A program made the translations under genes and the position numbers. The notes beneath the pieces were generated by a model, which saw only the letters and a list, made by a program, of their open reading frames with translations, searched no databases and had not been told where the DNA came from. 64,000 nucleotides of DNA from Melastoma dodecandrum (Eukaryota > Streptophyta > Magnoliopsida > Myrtales > Melastomataceae). Each line of letters starts with the position of its first letter. Within the stretch, counting starts at the first letter, position 1. Of the stretch, positions 55,628 to 64,000 are shown one piece after another. Location: the NCBI GenBank assembly GCA_029817715.1, contig JARUPY010000539.1:3819501-3883500 (forward strand). Reading direction: 5' to 3'.

Positions 55628-56540
55628 AAGAATTCTCTTGCAAACTTCTCGTGGATGGTTCAGGTTGTGGGGTGGAAACTGCGCCTTCTGATATCGCGAG
55701 TAAAATTGTAAAGAGGTAATCCCAATAACATAAAAGGGTAAAATCGGGATGTAGTAGTTTTAAGGGCCTCGGTTCCAAATGGGCTGGGCCTTGACAGAAG
55801 GGTGAAATACTTGAGTGGGCTTAAAATATGTCTCTCGTGTTTTGGAAAGCAAAAAGCCGAGGCCCAATATCAAATTAAGGGGGCAAATGGTTCGTAGACA
55901 AAAAGTTAAATGGGGGACAATGTTTTATTCTCGGTATGAGCTTATGAGTTAAATATGTGTTGGGATGGGGATAAGATAGAAAGAATTACAACCACCTCCA
56001 CCAACACGTAATTGTTAATTAAAAAAAGGCAAATTATCGATATTTGGCCCTACGAATGGGCCAATTTTACGTTTTGGCATATCGTTTAAAAATTTTTGAA
56101 TTTTCCTTTATTTTGAGTACTTTTTTATTTAGCCCTATTCGTAATGACCGTTACCCTACGTTAAACCATTTTATTATCTGATGTGTCATTATTTTTTTTT
56201 TATTATTCTTACGTGGACTATCATTCCATTGGGGACGAAATAAACCAAGAAAGGGGTTTTAGGGTTAGGGTTCTTCTACGCCGGTGATTTGGGAGTAATC
56301 AATTCTTCTGCAATTCTAGACGGAGTGGGTTGTCATTTCTCGATTCCTTCGTTGTGCTTCCTCCCGGTAAGTTGATTGTGTTTGTTTATTCCTTCATTGT
56401 GCTTCCTCCCGGAGTGGTTCTTAAGTGGGTTTGCTTGGGTTGATGTAAGGGATTGTTGCGCATACCTAAAGTTCTTGATCGTGGACAGGTCAGAATGAAG
56501 TGCCTTTCGATGGACATGCATGTAGGTGGTATAGTGTCGT
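55628..56540. other. Spacer with short direct repeats, upstream of the MULE-like fragment
   Basis: ATTCCTTC(G/A)TTGTGCTTCCTCCCGG occurs twice, near 56340 and 56390. The part 56030-56220 resembles the AT-rich leader of MULE-type elements, but no terminal repeat was confirmed. Confidence 0.35.
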
Positions 56541-56544
56541 AGGG

Positions 56545-56813
56545 GAACAGCGTTGGTGGAAGGGTGTTCAAATATGGTAAGATAGACTGCGATCTGATGG
56601 GCTATGTCACCTTGGTAGCCTTCGCTAGCGATTTTAGTTGCAGTGTGAGGAAGATGTGATATGCTCTTCCAGATGATAGTGTGAAGAAAATTTTAAGTAA
56701 CAAGGAAGTTGCAGAGATGTGCGATGGTTGGATTGATGGGTCAACTGTGCGTATTTATTGTGAAGGGACGATGATAGAGAATAGATCTAACAATGAACTA
56801 TTGGATGAGGACA
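56545..56813 (+). pseudogene. Fragment of a MuDR/MULE transposase-type N-terminal (PB1-like) region
   Basis: The translation GGRVFKYGKIDCDLMGYV, then YALPDDSVKKILSNKEVAEM, then VRIYCEG follows the pattern of the N-terminal PB1-like domain found with plant MuDR transposases. An in-frame TGA at about 56658 breaks it. The sequence ends exactly at the junction with the PYROXD2-like duplicate. The frame 56681-56983 runs across that junction and is chimeric. Confidence 0.4.
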
Positions 56814-56965
56814 ATGTCTCAGAAAAGTGTTTCAATGTTAATTACCTTACACATCTAAGGAGATTTTGTCAGAAACTTGAAACAGAGAGAGTATATAGCT
56901 TTGCTTTTTTCCTAGTTTACAATCTCAATCATTCTTTTGTTACTGAAGTATTGCACTTTCTTCAG

Positions 56966-58913
56966 ATACGAGGATCAACTTGAGTGTTTCTGTAAGTTTA
57001 TGGATCCACTCCTAGATTCACCCACCCCTGAGATCTCACAAGGTGTCTCATCCTTCAGTGAACGACTCAAGGATAAGTTGAATAGATCCGACTTCTGGAC
57101 TCGCTGCTTGAAGCGAGCACTTTCCATGGGACAGAAGGATATGGTGTAAGCCATGATGATCTAGTAGTTTCCATCTATTGATTGTGCTTTTTCAGCTTTC
57201 TGATTAGATAGATGCTCATTGCTTTAGCCGGATTAAAATTGTTTTGACTACAGCGGTATATGTTGCCGTTCTTTCTTAAACAAAATTGTGATATGCTAGC
57301 TGTCTGATGCATAATTACTGCCTTTGTCAGGGATTTTATGGAACTGTTACTATCTCCCGCTTCAAAAGTTCTGAATAAGTGGTTTGAGGTTGTAAATCCA
57401 TGTAATCTTCACACTTTACTATTCTTGTTTGAGAAATTTTGTGATTTTTGTACCTTGAGCTCCCTTGTTTGCTGTTTTGTCGGGCATAGTGCAAGGGTGA
57501 CCATCTCATCATGAAACTCATACGTTTTTACACATTTTCCAGATCTATATAGGAGCGGTTATGCTAGATTTAGGATTAATCTTTTACTGCAGTTGCATAT
57601 AATATGTGAAAGTGAAAAGTAGACACGTATTGGCCAGGATCACTTCCACAACAAATGTTCCATGTTGGGATTCATCATATCTTATTAAGCAGAATTATTC
57701 TGTAACAATATATCCTGCTTATATGCCTACTTTTCTCTTCTAAATAATGCAGTCGGATGTTCTCAAGGCAACCCTGGCAACCGATGCTGTTATAGGGACA
57801 ACGGTAGGGTCTCGCTCTTAGGAATTGTATTGATGGATCGTGGCCAGAGGCAAAAGTTGTTTGGAATTAGCATTCGAATTGTGTCATATCTTCTTCACCG
57901 TGATCAACTATTTTTTGTAGGGGAGTGTCAATACACCTGGAAGTGGTTATGTTCTTCTGCACCATGTGATGGGGGAAACAGATGGTGATCGGGGTATCTG
58001 GTCGTATGTATCATTGTCTGGAAAATTTGTTGACCCTCATGTATTTATTTGTGCCTCCATTACTACCTTTTCTTCATTTTATCCTGTTCTAAGTATGTCC
58101 AGTCTGGGCCTTGCAAGAAACATATTGATTATTTGAATACGTTGGCCTTCCTTTATTCATTTGCTTTCAGGTACGTTGAAGGCGGGATGGGTTCTGTTTC
58201 CATGTCGATCTGTAAATCTGCTCAAGGGGCAGGAGCTGACATTTTAACTAATGCTGAGGTTTTGCTCTAAGCAACAAACTGCCTCTTTAGAAATATGTTG
58301 TCAGGTGTAATATGTGATTCGGGGTTGTTTTAGGAGATTTCTAAGATTGGTTTTCCCCCTGATTGATGAATATACCCCTGGATTTAGCTCTTCCATCATT
58401 GGCTATGACATGTTGACTCCACCAGACCTGGAGCGAGAAATTGGTCTGACAGGTATGTTGACTGTCTTGATCTCCTATACGAAAATCGAACTGCAATTAT
58501 AATAGGTCACTAGAAATAACAGACCCAAAGTCGCTAGTTGTTCCTCACATCTTTGTTGGTTCTGGTCGATGATTGAGGGATTCTTGCTATCATTCCCTCT
58601 AAATTGGCCAACCTATTCGTAGGAGGTAATATTTTCCATGGTGCCATGGGTCTGGATGCTCTCTTTCTGATGCGCCCAGTGAACGGATGGTAAGTATTCA
58701 CGTCTATGAGGAAATTGTGGGCAAGTCCCCCATTTGTGGCCATTTACAGGTAATGACTCATTTTTGTGTGGTGGATGCAGGTCCAACTATCGTACGCCTG
58801 TCCCAGGATTGTATCTGTGCGGGAGTGGGGCACATCCTGGTGGCGGCGTGATGGGAGCACCAGGACGTAATGCCGCTCAGTTGGTTCTCCATGATTTGAA
58901 GAGGCGAAGTTAG
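56966..58913 (+). pseudogene. Truncated copy of the PYROXD2-like gene (exons 3-7, part of 14, 15, 16)
   Basis: Copies of exons: 3 (56966-57145), 4 (57331-57388), 5 (57753-57803), 6 (57921-58003), 7 (58171-58258), the 3' part of 14 (from about 58357), 15 and 16 (58781-58913, with the stop codon). Exons 1-2, with promoter, start codon and FAD-binding N-terminus, are absent, and exons 8-13 are deleted. The deletion joint falls in a shared TTTTCCC string. No functional FAD enzyme can come from it, although spliced transcripts or small RNAs could. Confidence 0.9.
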
Positions 58914-59060
58914 TTGGTTAAGACAAAATGCTTTCCTTGTGGGACGTTGTTGGTTGAAGGAAATCACGATTCCTGCGCTAGCGATGGGAGCTATGTTGAA
59001 TTATTGTTGTTTGCCAAGATATCTCTAATATTCAGTTTTGTTATTGGAGTATCAGTCGAT

Positions 59061-59078
59061 GCCCCCCCCCCCCCCCCC
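59061..59078. repeat. Poly-C tract of the duplicate
   Basis: C-run followed by an A-run; counterpart of 48497-48524 with a different length. Confidence 0.75.
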
Positions 59079-59741
59079 CAAAAAAAAATAACCGATGTCG
59101 ACTGCTGCAACTGATAGAGCCTGTCTCGAATTCCAGTAGCAGCTCAGACCAATGTTGGTTGCCCGTGTATGGCTCTGGATGTTGATAATTTTTTATGAGG
59201 CATTACAGGTAAATTGGCTCTCTCTTATGTTGCTTATGTTCAGTGACGGGCGTTTATCATTTCGAAATGAACACTTATTTAGAAGAAAATGTTCTCCCCT
59301 GAAATGAAATTGTGCGAGTTTACTTCTAAAGACTGGTTGACAAACAAAACTTCAAGTCAAAACTACCCGGTTTGGTCATGAGGGAGATTTCATGTTTGAA
59401 CATTACCAGTCGCGTGTCTCCAGAAAACCTTTGGTATCGCCAATTTTATCTGATCGTGCATTACAAGATATTGCTAAAGCCTTTGAAAGGATTTTTACTA
59501 GAGTTGGATTGATTAGAGTTCGAGTCAGACAAAGATGTGTAAGCCTTACAATTCCTGCCTGCCTCAGACTCTCTCACCTTTCTTACTAATTACTATCGTT
59601 CGTAAAGACTTGTCTTTAAGGAACACAAAAATTGTTTAGTATATATATATATAGATATATATACAGATTTGTGTTATTGCTTTTATTGTATTAAGGCGAT
59701 AATTTACATGGAAATTAATATAGGTAAGATGCTCTGGAGAT

Positions 59742-60418
59742 AAGGACAACCACGATCTACCAAAGATTATTTCCCTGTCTTGTCACTCGTGAATAACCCA
59801 GTAGTTCTCAGTGCACATGTTACTCTAGATTATAGCCTCTCGTTTCGCAAATGCACATCCTCCAGTTTATATGAAATTTCTCACTGGAATATTTCAGATA
59901 ACAATCAGATCACCGACACCACCTTCCCCTTACTCAATCCGTATACAGGCTTCAGACAGCCTTCAGCAGGCCCCATTAGGCGTATAAGATCGCTCATCCG
60001 CCATCTCCATTTTGGAGCCATCAGACTAGCATTGACATATCATGGCAGGAAATGTTTGCTAGTAACAGCAAGAATGGTTTTACTGGACATAAGTTTTGTT
60101 GAGTACCAATATGCTTGTATAGGAACTATTGAGACCACTTTGAATGCAAGAACAATATTTGCTACGTTATATCCTAACTTCTACATGTCTCCACAAGTAA
60201 CTAAATTATTAAGCGCCTTGCAAGTACAGTTGCAGATTTGTGGACCTCAACAGGATCCAAACTCGATAGAGGCTGCCCTGCATTATCAGATGTCCTACAG
60301 GATACAAAATCATGCTCTGGATCTTAAAGTCCCTGATGAGTCTAACGATGCTTGGATGATTATAGTTGATTATCACCACCCTAGCACTCCTCCTCGTCAT
60401 GGCAGCGAATACCGGTGA
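59742..60418 (+). pseudogene. Caulimovirid movement protein region (30K superfamily)
   Basis: Open in one frame from after a stop at 59741 to TGA 60416-60418. The central block (HFGAIRLALTY, then IGTIETTLNARTIFATLYPNF) fits the 30K movement protein core, with its conserved Gly and the YP-x-F strand. In exogenous relatives this protein forms tubules for cell-to-cell movement. The N-terminal part is missing or unrecognisable and a frame change follows, so no intact product is expected. Confidence 0.65.
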
Positions 60419-60552
60419 CTTCGCGGACAGCCAATCAGGGATGGTCATGGACTTGTTTAATTTTGAATTGGAACCAAGCAATCAGTTGTTAGAATCAATA
60501 GGTCGAGGATTCGATCATTTATGTATGATTTGATTTATCGACAAATGATTGA

Positions 60553-61029
60553 TTTACCTATCCAAAGTATTACGAACAGCTGCAGCGACATGTTAGACCA
60601 ATCCAGTCTACAGAATCAAGATTCATCAGAGAAAAAGATGGATATGTTCCGATCAAGTTTGACAAGTCTCATGAAAATGACAAAACTACGCCATCCATCT
60701 TCCCCACAATGTTCATGGTCCAACAAATACCAAGAGGTAAGAAGCCTGACTCCCTGAATAAAATCATTCACTCTTTTGATGGACAGGGAAAAGCAGCCTA
60801 CTTCTTCAAGGATCCTCATACGAACCACCGTTATTGGGACGATTGTAATTGCGGTTGCTATGAGGAACCGGAAGAAGATGATTATGCTTCAAAAAGGAAA
60901 AAATCAGCCCATCGATCACGTAACCTTCTCGAGACAGACAGTGACAGTGACGATGAGGATGAACCAGGCCAGACGACTGTTATTAAAGTCACACCATACC
61001 AAGAAAGTTACGGTGATTGGCAGTTCTAG
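60553..61029 (+). pseudogene. Caulimovirid polyprotein, linker region after the movement protein
   Basis: Open in a different frame from the movement protein. It contains a Cys-rich patch (CNCGC) and an acidic stretch (DSDSDDEDE). No enzymatic motif. It is followed by several stops before the coiled-coil segment. Confidence 0.5.
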
Positions 61030-61416
61030 ATGGACATGGCTACAAAGAAGAGACCACTAAAGGAACCGTCAAATGTATTGCCCTGCTATCAAAATGTTCT
61101 TAAGTGGCAAAAGAAAAATCCATCTCAATAGGTAATTCCTAGTTCACAAGGCACGCAAGTAGTTACTCCAGCAACGACACCAGTTCCATAACTCAGAATA
61201 CAACACTCAAAGAATGGAACAACTGCCTATAACACCAATACCCAATATAATAATGATGGGTCACACAGGTTTTAACTTTCTTCCTGTTGATGAACATACT
61301 ATTGATAATGTCCGCTATTCTGCAAAGATTCCCATTCCTACGAACTTGACAGAAATGATCATCCAGTACGCAACAGTATAGCTGAAACAGTTCTCAACTG
61401 GTAAAGCAAGAACGTA

Positions 61417-61731
61417 TTGGCGCAGAATTCAGCGTTAAATACCATTTTTCATAAGATAAACTCTGTGCAGGATCATTTACAGGGAACAGAAAAGCACTTA
61501 CATGAAAAGCTAGCGGATCAGCACAATAAAACTCATGAGGTATTACAATCCCTCCAGAAAAGGTTAGATAATTTTGCAAAGGGAAGATTTCCCTCATATT
61601 TCATATCTGACCTAGATGCTGAGATAGCTAAGCTTAAAAGACGGATTAAGATTATAGAGGATAGGGAAGTGCAGATTCCCAAAAAAACCAAATGTTTTGG
61701 ACTTCTTGGATTTTGGAAGACCAAAGTCTAA
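61417..61731 (+). pseudogene. Caulimovirid coiled-coil segment
   Basis: 104 codons with heptad-like spacing (NSVQDHLQGTEKHLHEKL; EIAKLKRRIKIIED). Comparable to virion-associated or linker coiled coils between movement and capsid domains. Isolated by stops on both sides. Confidence 0.45.
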
Positions 61732-62001
61732 CGATCCGGACTTCTTAAATTTTGGATGACCAATGGTGCAGCCTCCTTCACAAGTACCGGTCACGGGACA
61801 CAATCTTTTTGGAGAACTAGGAAAAAAGGATGTAGCTGAATACGAAATCTCATACGAGAACAACAACGAAAAGACTGGAGACGTGAAGAAATACGAGAAG
61901 GAAAGAAGAAACAGGATAGCTCTTCCGAGGGAAGACCCTCGTTAGAGTATAGATCTTCACAGTACAGATCTCTAAGCCCAACCTCTCCTACTCCTCAACT
62001 C

Positions 62002-62688
62002 ATGATAGAAAAAAGGGAGATCCAACTCACAGAAAACCCAAAGGTGTCAGTACCAAAATGGGTAACATCATCCCTTGCTTCAGTTTCACTTGATGATTCA
62101 TCAGCTTCTACACCCTCTGAGAATTATTCAGAACCAGAATCCAATGACATTGTTTCTCAGAATTCAGCAGATGACAAGGACTCTGCTATTAGACATTACT
62201 TTGAAAATTCTCCACATATTTTAATGGCAGATAAACATAGAATAGACTATGAAAGTCTATCAAAGGAATCAGAAGATTCACCTCATATTTTGATGGCAGA
62301 GAGAGGTGAACACGGTCCTATAATTGATGAACCCATAGAGGAAAGTTTTTCAGATCAGCCTGTAGAAAGACAATAGTCCCATAAAAGATCAGATGAAGGA
62401 ACTCTTAACCTTAAGTTTACATTTGATGATATTCCTCATACAAAATGGCCCCAGCGAATTCAGGACTTTTACGCTTGGTGTTTACATAAGAGATTGACAG
62501 TGTTTTCTACATCTGACATCCTTGCAGACCTAACATCCAGGTTTACAGGAACATTCCTAATTTGGTGGAGATTGTTTCCAGAAGCAACTCAATTACAAAT
62601 GATGAGCCTTCCCCTTCAGGATTTTATAGGTAATCTTTATACACATTTTATTGGAAGTTCCACTAACATCTTAGAAGAAAAAAAATAG
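62002..62688 (+). pseudogene. Caulimovirid capsid protein, N-terminal and core part
   Basis: An acidic Ser-rich segment (62002-62376) ends in an in-frame TAG, and the same frame then continues (62377-62688) with the capsid core (KWPQRIQDFYAWC, TGTFLIWWR). It ends in a run of A at about 62678-62685, where the frame changes. An internal repeat, SPHILMA, occurs twice near 62210 and 62280. Confidence 0.6.
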
Positions 62689-62690
62689 AA

Positions 62691-63179
62691 TTTTTTCATA
62701 GAAAGTGTTGTTCATACAAACTGAAAGATCTTGACAGACACTACCTGAAGCTCTTACACTTGTTTATAAGCCTCGGAGGTGATGATTCTTTAAAGCCGGT
62801 ATTTTTATCTTCAATACCCTCTCCGATATCTTCAATGGTTGAGAAAGGCTTGACTAACAAAAATTTGAAGATAGCTGATCTTACAATCGGACAGATACAA
62901 CAAGAGATTCATCTAGCTCTTAACGAATTATGTCAAAGGAGAGAGATCATTCGAGGATTCCTCAAACAAGACAAAAGACGGGATACAATTTGCCAAAACA
63001 AGTCGACAAGGTACAAAATTAAATGTACACAACGAGACTTATGTGATTGTTCAAGAATTACAGGCTCTAAACCAACAAAGCTAAGCTCATTCAAAGGAGA
63101 CCGAAACGACATAACCCACGGATCAGTCAAAGGTCTAAACAATACAAGACTCCTTCGAAGAGATGGAAACGCTATTTAA
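62691..63179 (+). pseudogene. Caulimovirid capsid protein, C-terminal part in a shifted frame
   Basis: The frame includes SLGGDDSLKPVFLSSIP and QIQQEIHLALNELCQ, typical of the capsid region before the basic tail. From about 63050 the true tail switches to the next frame, so the last residues of this frame are not authentic. Confidence 0.55.
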
Positions 63180-64000
63180 GGAAAAAGTGGACCCCTGGAA
63201 GGAAGTCCTCCGAATGCTTCATTTGCAATAAGTCTGATCATTTTGTAAAGAGCTGTCCAAAGCAACAGAAGAAGCTAATTGCTCAAATCGAGAAGTTCTC
63301 TGGCATCTCATTAGATGATGATGATATTGAATCAGTTTTCTCTATTGATGATAAGCCGTCGTCACAAACAGTTTGTTGTCTTGAAGGAAACATAGATTCA
63401 GAAGAATCAAGTTCTGAAGACGAGTCTTATACTTCATTCACATCAGGAGAAGAGATTACTCGAAGAATATGTACTATCAGCGCTTATCCGAGCCCCACAA
63501 AGTCTCATGAAGTATTCCCGTACATAGCATCCTACCCTAGAAGAATACCATCTAGTGGGTTAATCACAGGATTCCGGGAAAATTTTGAGGAGACCAGAAA
63601 GACATTCCCTTTCATAGCTACCTTAGAAGTCTCCCCACACGCAAAGGTACAAGTATATTTTTCACCATATCACAGGCTTATTCCGAAAATAGCATTTATT
63701 GATACAGGAGCATCAGAAAGTATGATCAATCCAAGGATAGTACCTACGGAATTTCTAGACCCAGAGGAAAGGGCTTTCATGGCCGCATCTAGTGAACCAT
63801 TCTACACTCACCTTAAAACTAAACCCTTGAAGGTTATGATATTTCCTACATGCTCTGTCAAAAGTTCGCTGATTGCTACCGACCTTCCAGGGAGAGATTT
63901 AGTTTTAGGTTGGGATCTTTTACAACTAATGCCCAATATCAGGATTTTGCCTTCAGGAATGAAATTCAAAGGAAATTTCAAACCTTTCACCATAATCACA
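63119..64000 (+). pseudogene. Caulimovirid basic tail, zinc knuckle and aspartic protease, cut by the window end
   Basis: Open to the window edge. A basic stretch (KRWKRYLRKKW) precedes a CCHC knuckle CFICNKSDHFVKSC (about 63216-63257), which binds nucleic acid. An acidic linker follows, then a retroviral-type aspartic protease with DTGAS at 63701-63715 and the downstream LVLGWDLL block. No stop codon was seen in this 882-bp stretch. Reverse transcriptase and RNase H would follow outside the window. Confidence 0.7.

Larger units (their letters stand above)
56814..59728 (+). repeat. Second copy of the 44.0-49.1 kb segment, with a 2.2-kb internal deletion
   Basis: Offset +12790 from 44024 up to about 45575. 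The sequence then jumps to about 47803, after which the offset is near +10566. The right end is at ATAGGTAAG (59720-59728). Differences are few, roughly 1 per 100 bp by eye, so the event is young. Confidence 0.92.
59729..64000 (+). mobile_element. Endogenous caulimovirid (pararetrovirus), decayed, partial at window end
   Basis: Gene order is movement protein, linker and coiled coil, capsid, zinc knuckle, aspartic protease. This is the order of caulimovirids that keep these domains in one long ORF (petuvirus/florendovirus-like); reverse transcriptase would lie beyond the edge. Coding is split over three frames by stops and indels, so it is an old non-functional copy. It begins directly at the right border of the gene duplicate, without terminal repeats. 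The genus is not resolved. Confidence 0.8.

Noticed and set aside
56681..56983. 100-codon frame across the duplication junction
   Set aside because: Chimera of MULE-like sequence and an intron of the duplicated gene; not a natural gene.

Overview
This is a nuclear segment from a flowering plant, almost certainly a eudicot. The evidence is spliced TIR-type NLR resistance genes, GT-AG introns, AT-rich spacers, plant-specific families (dirigent, Gnk2/DUF26, remorin, defensin-like) and plant retroelements. The species cannot be fixed from the sequence alone. Coordinates of multi-exon genes are my own splice models; for every complete gene the exon phases were checked to join into one open frame.

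Layout. 1-5.8 kb: AT-rich spacer with one defensin-like secreted peptide gene (3208-3572). 5.86-11.62 kb: a nine-exon NLR gene whose model encodes three successive TIR domains, then NB-ARC, LRRs and a C-terminal beta-rich domain (about 1,445 aa). 12.1-18.8 kb: three tandem dirigent-like genes with TATA boxes, separated by a 708-bp inverted-repeat MITE and Copia LTR remnants. 19.1-22.7 kb: an 11-exon OTU deubiquitinase gene with UBA-like and SEC-C segments. 24.5-26.7 kb: two tandem Gnk2-type secreted proteins. 27.6-28.6 kb (minus strand): mitochondrial-type ribosomal protein L6, with a broken CDKG-like N-terminal exon in its leader region. 29.6-35.4 kb: a complete Ty3/gypsy chromovirus-like element (LTRs, 5-bp target duplication, PBS, one gag-pol frame). 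It sits inside the last coding exon of a remorin gene, whose preceding intron holds a Copia LTR. 36.2-39.4 kb: non-coding repeat-rich interior. 39.4-39.7 kb: COP9 subunit 7 pseudogene. 39.9-41.1 kb: hAT-like MITEs. 42.3-48.3 kb: a 16-exon FAD-dependent oxidoreductase (PYROXD2-like). 50.4-52.6 kb: a TIR-NB gene without LRRs. 53-55.6 kb: remnant of a reverse-oriented Ty3/gypsy LTR. 56.5-59.7 kb: a MULE-like fragment joined to a truncated copy of the PYROXD2-like gene. 59.7 kb to the window end: a decayed endogenous caulimovirid (movement protein, coat protein, zinc knuckle, protease), cut by the window edge.

The intact genes fall into two groups. One is a defence-related set: intracellular TIR receptors plus secreted defensin-like, dirigent-like and Gnk2 proteins, most amplified by local duplication. 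The other is single-copy housekeeping genes (OTU, RPL6, PYROXD2-like). Transposon insertion and local duplication have produced at least four broken gene copies: remorin, CSN7, CDKG and the PYROXD2-like copy. The items most worth a second look are the triple-TIR receptor, the LRR-less TIR-NB gene with an altered MHD motif, the gypsy ORF that runs through the U3 of its own LTR, and the junction chain MULE - gene duplicate - caulimovirid.
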